Origin: Dyadobacter luteus
GTDB lineage: Bacteria; Bacteroidota; Bacteroidia; Cytophagales; Spirosomataceae
Length of the DNA stretch: 64,000 bases
Direction of reading: 5' to 3'
NCBI RefSeq assembly: GCF_003383615.1
Contig: NZ_QNUL01000016.1
Location: 62,001 to 126,000, forward strand
In this document: positions 16,855-25,136 of the stretch, in pieces
Layout: the number at the start of each line of letters is the position of its first letter
Position numbering within the stretch: the first letter of the stretch is position 1
Notes under the pieces: generated by a model
The model's database searches: none
What the model was told of the DNA's origin: nothing
Seen by the model: only the letters and a program-made list of their open reading frames with translations
Made by a program: the position numbers and the translations under genes

Positions 16855-17799
16855 ATGTATATTAATACAGTAAGTCATTATTTACCAAGCCAAGTTATTG
16901 GCAATGAATATTTTACAAAACTCAACAATCTTTCTGATGAGTGGATTGTATCTCGCACCGGCATTTCTGAAAGAAGGAGAGCTGCGCCTGATGAAAATAC
17001 TGCCACAATGGGTATCAAGGCAGTTGAAGCCTTATTAGAAAATATTCCTTACAGCAAAAATGAAATTGATCTGATCGTTGGTGCAACCTACACGCCATAC
17101 GACACCATTGTTACGCTTGGTCATGCAATTCAGCATCAGTTACAAATTCCGGATATTCCTGTTGTAACCATTTCATCCGCCTGCTCTTCTTTGCTCAATG
17201 CTGTCGAAATTGTGGAGGGCTATTTCGCAATGGGAAAAGCATCAAAGGCATTGGTCATCGTTTCTGACCATAACACGGCCTATAACAATGAGCAGGATAC
17301 AGTATCCGGGCATTTGTGGGGTGATGGAGCATCTGCTTTGCTTATTTCAAAAGAGAGGCAGACAGAAAAAGACATGCACATCAGAAAGCTGATCACAGGT
17401 GGCGCCGCTACAAGTGGCAAAGCCATTGAAGCGGTTGTGTTGCGTCCTAATGACCGGGGTGTAATCATGCCTTTCGGAAGGGATGTATTTCAGAATGCAT
17501 GTATTTACATGCCCAAAGTAAGTCAGCAGGTAATTCAGGCTTGTGGCCTTACCATCGACGATCTGGATTATCTCATCCCCCATCAGGCAAATCACCGTAT
17601 CAGTCTTAATGTAATCAATACGCTTGGTATCCCAGCGGAGAAATTACTTTCCAATATTCAGTACCTGGGTAATACCGGTTGTGCAGGCTGTGCTATAGCA
17701 TTATCCGAAAATCAGGAGAAATTTGTAAAAGGAGATAATATTGTAGTTACCGTTTTCGGAGGGGGCTATTCTTACGGAGCTATGCTGTTGACAGTATAA
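16855..17799 (+). CDS. 3-oxoacyl-ACP synthase III (KAS III/FabH family)
   Basis: A 314-residue thiolase-fold condensing enzyme. The catalytic triad is complete: Cys110 in SSACSS, His243 in PHQANHR and Asn273 in LGNTG, at nearly the same positions as E. coli FabH (112/244/274). FabH condenses acetyl-CoA with malonyl-ACP to start fatty-acid synthesis. The segment after Asn273 reads GCAGCAIAL instead of the common AAS-type sequence, so the primer specificity may differ. It is separate from the fab operon at 51810-53348 and has no plsX neighbour, so it may be a second FabH or a specialised KAS III; the housekeeping fabH symbol is therefore not assigned. Confidence 0.85.
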   Translation: MYINTVSHYLPSQVIGNEYFTKLNNLSDEWIVSRTGISERRRAAPDENTATMGIKAVEALLENIPYSKNEIDLIVGATYTPYDTIVTLGHAIQHQLQIPDIPVVTISSACSSLLNAVEIVEGYFAMGKASKALVIVSDHNTAYNNEQDTVSGHLWGDGASALLISKERQTEKDMHIRKLITGGAATSGKAIEAVVLRPNDRGVIMPFGRDVFQNACIYMPKVSQQVIQACGLTIDDLDYLIPHQANHRISLNVINTLGIPAEKLLSNIQYLGNTGCAGCAIALSENQEKFVKGDNIVVTVFGGGYSYGAMLLTV

Positions 17800-17821
17800 A
17801 CTCCGCCTTAATATCAGCATT

Positions 17822-17859
17822 AAAAAGCCTTTCCGTTTACGCAACAGAAAGGCTTTTTT
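17822..17859. terminator. bidirectional terminator between the KAS III and M1 peptidase genes
   Basis: A 12-bp stem AAAAAGCCTTTC (17822-17833) / GAAAGGCTTTTT (17847-17858) gives T runs on both strands between two convergent genes. Confidence 0.88.
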
Positions 17860-17875
17860 AATTTTATAGCGATAT

Positions 17876-19876
17876 CTATTCTAATTCTGACTCTGCTTCT
17901 GCATACTTGGCAGGCTTCCAGACGTTATTCTCAGGCTGAATATCCGGTAGATTATGATCCGGATCAATCGTCACCGAACGAATAGGTTGTGTAGTTGCAG
18001 CACGGAAGGTCCAGGTGCCACCTCTTTGCCAAATCTCCACAGGGAATTCAACACGTGTTTTTTTGCCACTTACCTCCTCTATATCAACCTTAGCTGGCAT
18101 CGCCCACTGGTTCAGGTTTTCAATGGTAATCAGGGAGCCTTTTTCAGGACTTTGACCAACATAAGCTACATCCTTCACGCTCTGATCCAGCTTGTAGTTT
18201 TCGAAAAACCATCCTTTCCAGAACCATCCAAGATCTTCCCCTGCTGCATCTTCCATCGTCCTGAAAAAGTCGTAAGGCGTAGGATGTTTAAATGCCCATC
18301 TTTTCACATAGGTTTTGAACGCATAGTCAAACCGGTCTTTACCAAGAACCTGCTCTCTCAGCATTTTCAATCCTAATGCAGGTTTGTAATATGCTTCCCA
18401 ACCCAGGTTATTAGGCTGAATCACATCAGGTACAGTCATGATCGGGTCTGCTTTCGGTCTGAAGATAATCGGAGCCAAACGATGCAAATTGTTCATTTGT
18501 GTGTCCTTATACTCTCCGTTATTAAAATGATCACCAGACAAGAAGTTGATGAATGTATTAAAGCCTTCATCCATCCACGCATATTTGCGCTCGTTATTAC
18601 CCACAATCATTGGGAACCAGTTATGGCCAAATTCGTGGTCTGTAACGCCCCAAAGATCATCCTTTCTGCTTTTGCTACTGCAAAATACAATTCCCGGATA
18701 CTCCATTCCTCCTACGATTCCGGCTACGTTTGTAGCTACAGGATAGGTGTACTCATGAACATAGGACGAATAGAACTCAATACAGCCTTTCACATATTCT
18801 GTCGAGCGACCCCAGCCATCAGCTCCACCATCTTCAGCAGGATATGCAGATTGTGCCAATGCCGTTTTTCCGTTAGGAAGATTCATTTTCGCAGCATCCC
18901 ATACAAATGCCTTCGAAGTTGCCCAGGCGATATCACGTGCCTGCAGACATTTGAATTTCCATGTAAGCGTACCTGATTGCTTAGGACGCGTAGAAGGATT
19001 AGTCACTTCTTCTGCACTGCGAATCATCACAGTTTCGTCGCTTTTCGCAGCAGCTGCCAATCTCTTACGCTGCTCTGCAGTAAGTACATCATTAGGGTTC
19101 AGCAACTCTCCTGATCCCACTACGATATGATCCCAGGGCACAGTTACATTGTATTCGAAATCACCGTATTCAAGGTAAAACTCACCCGCTCCCAGATAGG
19201 GCAACAGGTTCCATCCTTCAATATCGTCAAATACAGCTACCCGAGGATACCATTGCGCCATTTCGTACACAATTCCGTTTTTGGTTTCCAATGTACCCAT
19301 GCGGTCAGAACCATACTGAGGTATTTTAAAAGAATAGCCTATTTTGATACGAATGACATCTCCATTCGCTTTCACAGGAGTGCTCAAACGGATCTGTAAA
19401 CGGGTATCATCAACAATGTAGTTAGCTGCAACAAACTTATCTTTTCCTTGCTGTATCTGAACCGAATGCAGAGAATCACCTCCGTTGAATCCTGTATTTC
19501 CAAAACGACCACCGGTTACGGCAGTTGTCTTTGCTCCTCTTGAATGGCTTCCAAATGCATTCTGATCCAATTGAAGCCAGATAAACTCCTGGTTTTCGGG
19601 GCTGTTATTTTTGTAAATGATCTCAACATCTCCGCTTACCGTGCCTTTCTGCTCATCCAGCGCAACATTGATTTTGTAATCAGCCTTATTCTGCCAGTAT
19701 TTAGGCCCTGGCGCTCCACTTCCTGTGCGATATTCACTTCCAGGCTGGAAATTAAAAAGAGGGTGGAACAGAACATGGGCATCGTACTTTGTTTTCTCGG
19801 TTTCCTGAGCAAAAACACCCGAAACTCCGAGTAAACACAAAGCCGCTATCCCATAACAGATTTTTGAAATTTTCAT
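17876..19876 (-). CDS. M1-family metallopeptidase (secreted aminopeptidase-like)
   Basis: A 666-residue zinc peptidase with a signal peptide ending near GVFAQ. The zinc site HEFGH is at residues 414-418 with the third ligand Glu437 in DEGF, exactly the HExxH-x18-E spacing of the M1 (gluzincin) family. A MEYPGIVF segment about 25 residues before it corresponds to the GAMEN exopeptidase motif in altered form (GGMEY). It should work in the periplasm or be surface-bound, trimming N-terminal residues from peptides. No T9SS sorting domain is visible at the C-terminus. The gene is monocistronic, between two convergent or divergent neighbours. Confidence 0.9.
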   Translation of the reverse strand: MKISKICYGIAALCLLGVSGVFAQETEKTKYDAHVLFHPLFNFQPGSEYRTGSGAPGPKYWQNKADYKINVALDEQKGTVSGDVEIIYKNNSPENQEFIWLQLDQNAFGSHSRGAKTTAVTGGRFGNTGFNGGDSLHSVQIQQGKDKFVAANYIVDDTRLQIRLSTPVKANGDVIRIKIGYSFKIPQYGSDRMGTLETKNGIVYEMAQWYPRVAVFDDIEGWNLLPYLGAGEFYLEYGDFEYNVTVPWDHIVVGSGELLNPNDVLTAEQRKRLAAAAKSDETVMIRSAEEVTNPSTRPKQSGTLTWKFKCLQARDIAWATSKAFVWDAAKMNLPNGKTALAQSAYPAEDGGADGWGRSTEYVKGCIEFYSSYVHEYTYPVATNVAGIVGGMEYPGIVFCSSKSRKDDLWGVTDHEFGHNWFPMIVGNNERKYAWMDEGFNTFINFLSGDHFNNGEYKDTQMNNLHRLAPIIFRPKADPIMTVPDVIQPNNLGWEAYYKPALGLKMLREQVLGKDRFDYAFKTYVKRWAFKHPTPYDFFRTMEDAAGEDLGWFWKGWFFENYKLDQSVKDVAYVGQSPEKGSLITIENLNQWAMPAKVDIEEVSGKKTRVEFPVEIWQRGGTWTFRAATTQPIRSVTIDPDHNLPDIQPENNVWKPAKYAEAESELE

Positions 19877-20007
19877 TATGATGATGACTTATTAAAAGAT
19901 GTTGTTGAAAACGAGCAATATACAGGTTTTCGCGTTTTTTTAACTTAAAAAGTTTCATTTTTACCCATCCCTGCCGACTTTTACCGGTATTCCAATAAAC
20001 CTCAACC

Positions 20008-21024
20008 ATGAGACAGCGGCTTTCTGCAGATACTTACAGCGCAGGTATTCTTTCGGGTGACCGTGTGATGCTGAGCCGCGCTATAACAGTCATAGAAAGC
20101 CATTTACCTGAGGACCGTATCCTGGCAGGCAATATTCTGAAAGCTATTCTTCCGCATACCGGCCAATCATTTCGTATCGGAATTACAGGAGTTCCGGGTG
20201 TAGGGAAAAGCACTTTCATTGAAACGCTGGGGAACTATGTGATAGATCGGAATAAAAAGGTAGCCGTTCTCACAATTGACCCTTCCAGCAAGAAGTCGGG
20301 CGGGAGCATTCTGGCAGACAAAACACGAATGGAAAAATTGTCGCGCAGCCCTGGTGCTTTCATACGTCCATCCGCATCCAATTCATTTACAGGAGGCGTC
20401 GCACGCAATACCCGCGAAAGCATTCTTTTGTGTGAAGCAGCGGCATATGACATTATTATTGTAGAAACCGTAGGTGTGGGGCAATCAGAAACGATGGTAA
20501 AGGGGATGACAGATTTTTTCCTGCTCTTGATGCTGTCCGGTGCAGGAGACGAACTACAGGGTATCAAAAGAGGTATTATGGAAATGGCCGATGCCATAGC
20601 CATCAATAAAGCAGATGGTGATAATATGCTACATGCTGAAAACGCAGCTCAGGAATACAGGAATGCGCTTCATCTTTTTCCTGCATCAGCATCTGGTTTT
20701 CAGCAAAAAGTAGTCACCTGTTCAGCAAAACATCAAACCGGAATTGATACCATCTGGGAAGTTCTGGCGGATTACCAGCAATGCATACGAGGTAATGGAT
20801 TTTTTGAGAGAAATCGCAAAAGTCAGAATAAGGATTGGATGCATGATTCGATCAGATATGCCCTCGAAAGCGAGTTTTACAAGTCGCAGCTCATTCGCAG
20901 GAAGATCAAAACTCTTGAAAAAGCGGTAGAAGCTGGTACAGAGTTACCGTTAGATGCAGCCGAGGAACTGTTGCGTCTGTTTTTTAGCAAAATCAATACA
21001 ACTGAAAATCAGAGTGGACAATAG
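20008..21024 (+). CDS. meaB: methylmalonyl-CoA mutase-associated GTPase MeaB
   Basis: MeaB (formerly ArgK) is a G3E-family GTPase that protects and reactivates adenosylcobalamin-dependent methylmalonyl-CoA mutase. The 338-residue protein has the P-loop GITGVPGVGKST near residue 54, the switch element DPSSKKSGGSILADKTRM, the ETVGVGQSE motif, and NKADGDN as G4. A C-terminal dimerisation arm is present (residues 270-330). The mutase genes themselves are not in the window. It is divergent from the M1 peptidase with about 130 bases between the starts. Confidence 0.94.
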   Translation: MRQRLSADTYSAGILSGDRVMLSRAITVIESHLPEDRILAGNILKAILPHTGQSFRIGITGVPGVGKSTFIETLGNYVIDRNKKVAVLTIDPSSKKSGGSILADKTRMEKLSRSPGAFIRPSASNSFTGGVARNTRESILLCEAAAYDIIIVETVGVGQSETMVKGMTDFFLLLMLSGAGDELQGIKRGIMEMADAIAINKADGDNMLHAENAAQEYRNALHLFPASASGFQQKVVTCSAKHQTGIDTIWEVLADYQQCIRGNGFFERNRKSQNKDWMHDSIRYALESEFYKSQLIRRKIKTLEKAVEAGTELPLDAAEELLRLFFSKINTTENQSGQ

Positions 21025-21110
21025 AAATTTGACTTTTGAAACAATATTTTAGACTACTTTTACTTTCTGAATAACGTAATGATTAACACCAACTTTTTTA
21101 TTCCCTACTT

Positions 21111-21587
21111 ATGAAACCGAACAGACTATTCACAAAAACACTTTTCCTGTCACTGCTTGCTATGGCGACACTTTTTGTTGCTTGTAAGGATGACGATAAA
21201 GAACCTGAAAATGTTGATACAAATCCGATCGTCGGAACCTGGCAATTGAATGGTGTCAAAACGACCGCAGGAGCTGACCTTCCTCAATTGCCTGTTGTAC
21301 TAGCGGGAGCACCTTGCCTTTTTAGTTTGAAATTTGAGTTTATGTCGAATAACAAGGTTACTGCAAAGGATTGCCCTAATGCAACTGCGCTCATGACATC
21401 CTTCTTACCTATCAATGCTGAAACAACCTGGAAAGTTGATGGAAGTACATTGACACTAACTAACGGTACTAATATTAAAACTTTTCCTCTATCTCAAACA
21501 GAAAAGGAAATGAAAATTACGGTCTCAATCGATCTGACAGGGACCGGTACACCAACAACAGGTGTGATGGTCTTTAACAAATTGTAA
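21111..21587 (+). CDS. lipocalin-like lipoprotein with acidic export signal
   Basis: A 158-residue lipoprotein. The signal peptide ends at a lipobox-like FVAC with lipidated Cys25, and the cysteine is followed by KDDDKE. An acidic run directly after the cysteine is the pattern of the Bacteroidota lipoprotein export signal that directs lipoproteins to the cell surface. The mature part begins IVGTWQLNGV and reads as a single eight-strand lipocalin-like domain, typical of DUF4923/lipocalin_5-type proteins. The ligand is unknown. A strong terminator follows, and it appears monocistronic. Confidence 0.78.
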   Translation: MKPNRLFTKTLFLSLLAMATLFVACKDDDKEPENVDTNPIVGTWQLNGVKTTAGADLPQLPVVLAGAPCLFSLKFEFMSNNKVTAKDCPNATALMTSFLPINAETTWKVDGSTLTLTNGTNIKTFPLSQTEKEMKITVSIDLTGTGTPTTGVMVFNKL

Positions 21588-21611
21588 TCTTTCCAATATC
21601 GAAAGGTGCTG

Positions 21612-21650
21612 AATGCCTGCCTGACCAGTTCGGGCAGGCATTTGTTTTTT
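21612..21650 (+). terminator. terminator after the lipocalin-like gene
   Basis: A perfect 10-bp stem AATGCCTGCC (21612-21621) / GGCAGGCATT (21633-21642) is followed by TTGTTTTTT. Confidence 0.88.
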
Positions 21651-21749
21651 ATATTTGCTTCTAATGAGCTGTCGGATATCCGTACAGCTTGTTTCTCATA
21701 TTTTTTATGGACTTTTGCACAATTGATTTCGTAACAGTTAAAAGCTACC

Positions 21750-21869
21750 ATGAGTAAGTTTGATAATTTGTTCAAGAAACTGGATCGGCAGAAATATCCG
21801 TTTATTGATGGACTCTACTATCTGTTCATTATTGTATTCCTGTTTATTCTGTTTCTCTTTTTTGCTTGA
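21750..21869 (+). CDS. 39-residue membrane microprotein upstream of lipid kinase
   Basis: An open reading frame of 39 codons from ATG 21750 to TGA 21867-21869. The first 20 residues are hydrophilic and basic (FDNLFKKLDRQKYPF), and residues about 22-39 form one strongly hydrophobic segment rich in Leu, Ile and Phe, so the product would be a single-pass membrane peptide with a cytoplasmic N-terminus. It lies after a terminator and ends only 3 bases before the GTG start of the lipid kinase, which suggests translational coupling. I do not recognise the family. The layout argues that it is real, but conservation was not checked. Confidence 0.6.
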   Translation: MSKFDNLFKKLDRQKYPFIDGLYYLFIIVFLFILFLFFA

Positions 21870-21872
21870 TCT

Positions 21873-22745
21873 GTGGCTGACTATCTTTTTATCCTGAACC
21901 CTAATTCAGGTACATCCATCGGAAAGAATATTGATTCCGTCGCCCGTGCGATTGAAGCTTTTGCAAAAAAAACCGATAATACCAGCCATATTCTCTTTAC
22001 AGAATCACCTGGCCACGCAAGCGAACTGGTTCGGCAAAACAAAGAATCATCTCCGTGGAAGGCCATTGTAGCTGTGGGTGGTGACGGTACCGTCAATGAG
22101 ATAGCACAACCATTGCTGGGCACAGCCATACCAGTTGGAATCATCCCTGTTGGCTCCGGAAACGGACTCGCCAGACATTTGAAACTTCCGTTGCGTTTCG
22201 ATCAGGCACTAAACAGACTATTTACAGGGCAAGCTATTACTATTGACAGCGGACTGATTGACGATATACCTTTTTTCTGTACCGCTGGGATGGGATTTGA
22301 TGCCTATGTAGGGCAATTATTCAGTAAGCAGGCTACAAGAGGATTGGCTACGTACGTGAATGTTTCCTTTAATGCTTACTGGACCTACAAACCGCAGCAA
22401 TTTACTGTTGACGGGAAAAAATTAGATGCATTTTCTCTATCCTTCGCGAATGCCGGGCAATTTGGAAACAATGCCTGGATAGCACCTCATGCCGATTTGC
22501 AGGATGGCATTTTAGATCAATGCACGATCAGCCCGTTTCCGAAATGGTTTGGAACATCGTTGGCTTATCAACTGTTTACCAGACAAATGAAGCCATCGGA
22601 GTATATTTCTTACCAAGCCATAACCGAAACAATTATACAGACAGAGCGACCGCCGGTTATTCATTACGACGGAGAACCGCTGCAATTAGAAACTACCCGG
22701 ATTAAGGTATCTGTTCGTCCCAAAAGTTTAAATATTATTGTCTGA
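21873..22745 (+). CDS. diacylglycerol kinase-family lipid kinase (YegS/DgkB-like)
   Basis: A 290-residue lipid or sphingoid-base kinase of the DAGK catalytic superfamily. It starts with GTG (21873) and shows ILNPNSG at the N-terminus, the ATP-binding GGDGTVNE near residues 70-77, and PVGSGNGLARHL near 92-103. Enzymes of this type phosphorylate diacylglycerol or related lipids at the cytoplasmic membrane face. The 3-base spacing from the preceding microprotein gene makes an operon very likely. The SUI1 gene follows 28 bases later. Which lipid it uses cannot be told; some Bacteroidota contain sphingolipids, so a sphinganine kinase is an alternative. Confidence 0.9.
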   Translation: MADYLFILNPNSGTSIGKNIDSVARAIEAFAKKTDNTSHILFTESPGHASELVRQNKESSPWKAIVAVGGDGTVNEIAQPLLGTAIPVGIIPVGSGNGLARHLKLPLRFDQALNRLFTGQAITIDSGLIDDIPFFCTAGMGFDAYVGQLFSKQATRGLATYVNVSFNAYWTYKPQQFTVDGKKLDAFSLSFANAGQFGNNAWIAPHADLQDGILDQCTISPFPKWFGTSLAYQLFTRQMKPSEYISYQAITETIIQTERPPVIHYDGEPLQLETTRIKVSVRPKSLNIIV

Positions 22746-22773
22746 ACAGACATCAGATTAAAGTCAGAATAGT

Positions 22774-23109
22774 ATGTCAAAGAAAAATCGCTCGGGAGTG
22801 ATCTACTCCACGAACCCTGATTTTGAATATCAGGATGACGCAGAACAAGAACCGGATACTCTCGCACCTCAACAACAGGATTTAAGAATTTGGCTAGATC
22901 GCAAAGGTGGCGGTAAAGTGATTACCGTTGTAAAAGGTTTTATTGGAAAAACTGAAGATCTGGAAACGCTGGGAAAACAACTGAAGGGTCTTTGTGGCAG
23001 TGGCGGCACTGTTAAAGATGAAGAAGTACAGTTACAGGGAGACCACAGAGAGAAAGTAATTGCATGGCTTGTATCTAAAAACTACAAGGCAAAAAAAGCA
23101 GGAGGATAA
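22774..23109 (+). CDS. SUI1/YciH-type translation initiation factor
   Basis: A 111-residue protein with a flexible acidic N-terminus (1-35) and a SUI1/eIF1-like domain in the remainder: RKGGGKVITVVKGF, then a GTVKDEEVQLQGDHREKV core. Bacterial YciH proteins discriminate against aberrant initiation complexes on the 30S subunit, analogous to eIF1. It follows the lipid kinase in the same direction with 28 bases between, so it may be co-transcribed. Alternative family names include stress response translation initiation inhibitor. Confidence 0.9.
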   Translation: MSKKNRSGVIYSTNPDFEYQDDAEQEPDTLAPQQQDLRIWLDRKGGGKVITVVKGFIGKTEDLETLGKQLKGLCGSGGTVKDEEVQLQGDHREKVIAWLVSKNYKAKKAGG

Positions 23110-23162
23110 TGAAAAAGAGCGAAGGAATTCGTTTCCCTCGCTCTTCAATATGGTTTCTGATA

Positions 23163-23615
23163 CTATAAAACTGCTGAAGTATCGATCTCGGTTGGAGCCG
23201 GCAAAGGTTCAGCTTGTGGTTGAGTCTGCGGGAAATTGGTTCTTCCACCGCCCAAAACCTCAACATTCGTCACAAAATATTTGGTATCTCCATTCCAGGG
23301 AAGCGTAAAGAACTTTTGTTCGTAAGTCAGAGATACGCGGTGCCCATTCTGAATTGCCTCTTCGATTTTCTCAATCGCAGCTTTATTGCTTCCACTCACT
23401 GAAAAAACCCATTGAGATGAGTTCATTGTACCATCTCCTTCACTAAGCCCACCCATTCTAAGCTCGCCTTCGTAAGTTTTGAATAAATACCCTTTCTTGC
23501 TCAATTGAGTAACGAAACCTCCGCGTTTCCCCTCACTATAATAACCAAATGTAAGGTAGTAAATAACCCCGAACACGATCGCCAGGAAAACAATAAAAAT
23601 GACCCACTTTCGCAT
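23163..23615 (-). CDS. small membrane-anchored protein, Bacteroidota family of unknown function
   Basis: A 150-residue protein with one N-terminal membrane helix (about residues 4-24) and a soluble extracytoplasmic part. The pattern YYSEGKRGGFVTQLSKKGYLFKT followed by a YEGELRMGG element recurs in a Bacteroidota family that is often mislabelled 6-phosphogluconate dehydrogenase; there is no dinucleotide-binding fold here, so that label should not be used. The tail is Pro/Gln/Thr-rich. It is convergent with the SUI1 gene and lies downstream of the MacB-like permease gene. The function is unknown. Confidence 0.7.
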   Translation of the reverse strand: MRKWVIFIVFLAIVFGVIYYLTFGYYSEGKRGGFVTQLSKKGYLFKTYEGELRMGGLSEGDGTMNSSQWVFSVSGSNKAAIEKIEEAIQNGHRVSLTYEQKFFTLPWNGDTKYFVTNVEVLGGGRTNFPQTQPQAEPLPAPTEIDTSAVL

Positions 23616-23682
23616 GATAATAAGTTTTCTAAGTATGTGATATAAGACGAACTTCGGAAAATGGTTTCATTTTTCCTAGTTA

Positions 23683-24924
23683 TTATTTCGCACGTATGGC
23701 TATCACAGGGTCCATTCTGGCGGCAAGCATCGCCGGAATAATACCCGACAAAACACCGATTACGCTGGATACGCCCAATCCCAGCATCACATTCTTGAAC
23801 GAAAGGATAATCTGTAATGAGCCCATTGGAATGAACGAAAGCAAATACACCAGGAATATCCCTACCAGCCCTCCTACGAGGCTTAGCATCACCGCTTCAA
23901 ACAGAAACTGGAATAGAATTGAATAATTCTTTGCGCCAAGCGATTTTTGTATACCGATCAGGTTGGTTCTTTCTTTTACAGATACAAACATAATGTTGGC
24001 AATACCAAAGCCTCCCACCAATATCGAAAAACTACCTATCACCCAGCCTGCCAAAGTCAGCACACTAAATAAACCTTCCAATGCCTGTGCCGCTGCTTCC
24101 GGCCGATTTAAAGAGAAATTATTCCCGTCCCGCGGTTTAATTCCCCGCTTGGTCCGCATCAGTCCGGTTATCTCAGCCTCCACTTGTTGCATTCCTTCAT
24201 CTTCCGGAAAACCTTTAACAACGGTAGTGGCCCGGCGTCTCCCCGATTGAAAAAGTTTGGAAAATGACGAAAATGGGATGTAACAATTCTTATCAGGATT
24301 GCCGCCAAAATCTACAAGACTCTCCCCTTTTTTTTCCTGCACACCTATCACAACAAATTTATTACCTGCAAGCTTAAACTCCTTCCCAACAGGGTCTTGT
24401 CCCGGAAAAAGAGCCGCCGCCAGATCAGCCCCTACCACTGCCACATTTCTCGCATTGGAGCTTTCCAGGGGCATAAAATAACGTCCACTGCCAATGGGGA
24501 TATCGGAGATCATATTGTATTCATAAGAAACTCCCTGAACCGAGCCCAGAATACTGTTGGATCCGTTTTTTAACGTCATCGAACCACGGGAATCAAAAAC
24601 TGCCACAGCACTTGCCGATTCCATATTGTCGTACAAATATTTATATTCAGCATACGTAGGTTCCGGCCACTGGAAATACTTCCACCATTGGTATTCTCCA
24701 CCAAATCCCCATGGCCATTTCTGGACATAAATGACCTTGTCGCCAATGAAACTCATACTGTCTTTAATCCCCTTTTCCAGTGAATCAACAATAGTAAAAA
24801 CTGCAACGATAGCGAAGATACCTACAGTTACACCTAGCAAAGACAGTGTGGTACGGGTAAGATTAGACCTGAGCGCTTGCCAGGCAAACCTAAAGCTTTC
24901 CCATAACTGACGTAGTGATTTCAT
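23683..24924 (-). CDS. MacB/FtsX-type ABC transporter permease
   Basis: The start at 24924 (MKSLRQLWESFRFAWQAL, 413 residues) is chosen over an in-frame ATG at 25029, since the cytoplasmic N-terminal helix typical of the family begins here and the upstream extension runs into the ggt leader. The layout is that of MacB permeases: one membrane helix at about residues 20-45, a large MacB_PCD periplasmic domain (45-280), then an FtsX domain with three C-terminal helices. No ATPase gene is adjacent, so the partner must lie elsewhere or outside the window. These systems drive mechanotransmission for export of peptides, lipoproteins or siderophores. Confidence 0.88.
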   Translation of the reverse strand: MKSLRQLWESFRFAWQALRSNLTRTTLSLLGVTVGIFAIVAVFTIVDSLEKGIKDSMSFIGDKVIYVQKWPWGFGGEYQWWKYFQWPEPTYAEYKYLYDNMESASAVAVFDSRGSMTLKNGSNSILGSVQGVSYEYNMISDIPIGSGRYFMPLESSNARNVAVVGADLAAALFPGQDPVGKEFKLAGNKFVVIGVQEKKGESLVDFGGNPDKNCYIPFSSFSKLFQSGRRRATTVVKGFPEDEGMQQVEAEITGLMRTKRGIKPRDGNNFSLNRPEAAAQALEGLFSVLTLAGWVIGSFSILVGGFGIANIMFVSVKERTNLIGIQKSLGAKNYSILFQFLFEAVMLSLVGGLVGIFLVYLLSFIPMGSLQIILSFKNVMLGLGVSSVIGVLSGIIPAMLAARMDPVIAIRAK

Positions 24925-25136
24925 AGTTGGATGCCCCGGATATAGATATGCAAATAAAGAATTATTCTGAAAAGTACTATGATCGTCCTTTACCGCAAGA
25001 TAAATTAGGACAAAAGGCAGGAAAACCATGTGAACAGCAAGGGATTATTACCACCAACGGCATTCCCAGCGCAATTTTTGAGAAACGTTTAGTACATTGC
25101 TTTTATATATTTTCCGAATTTTCAGACAGAGCTTTT

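Noticed and set aside
24927-25136. Upstream extension of ggt
   Set aside because: The 70 added residues lie before a typical signal peptide and begin in the divergent permease gene's control region.
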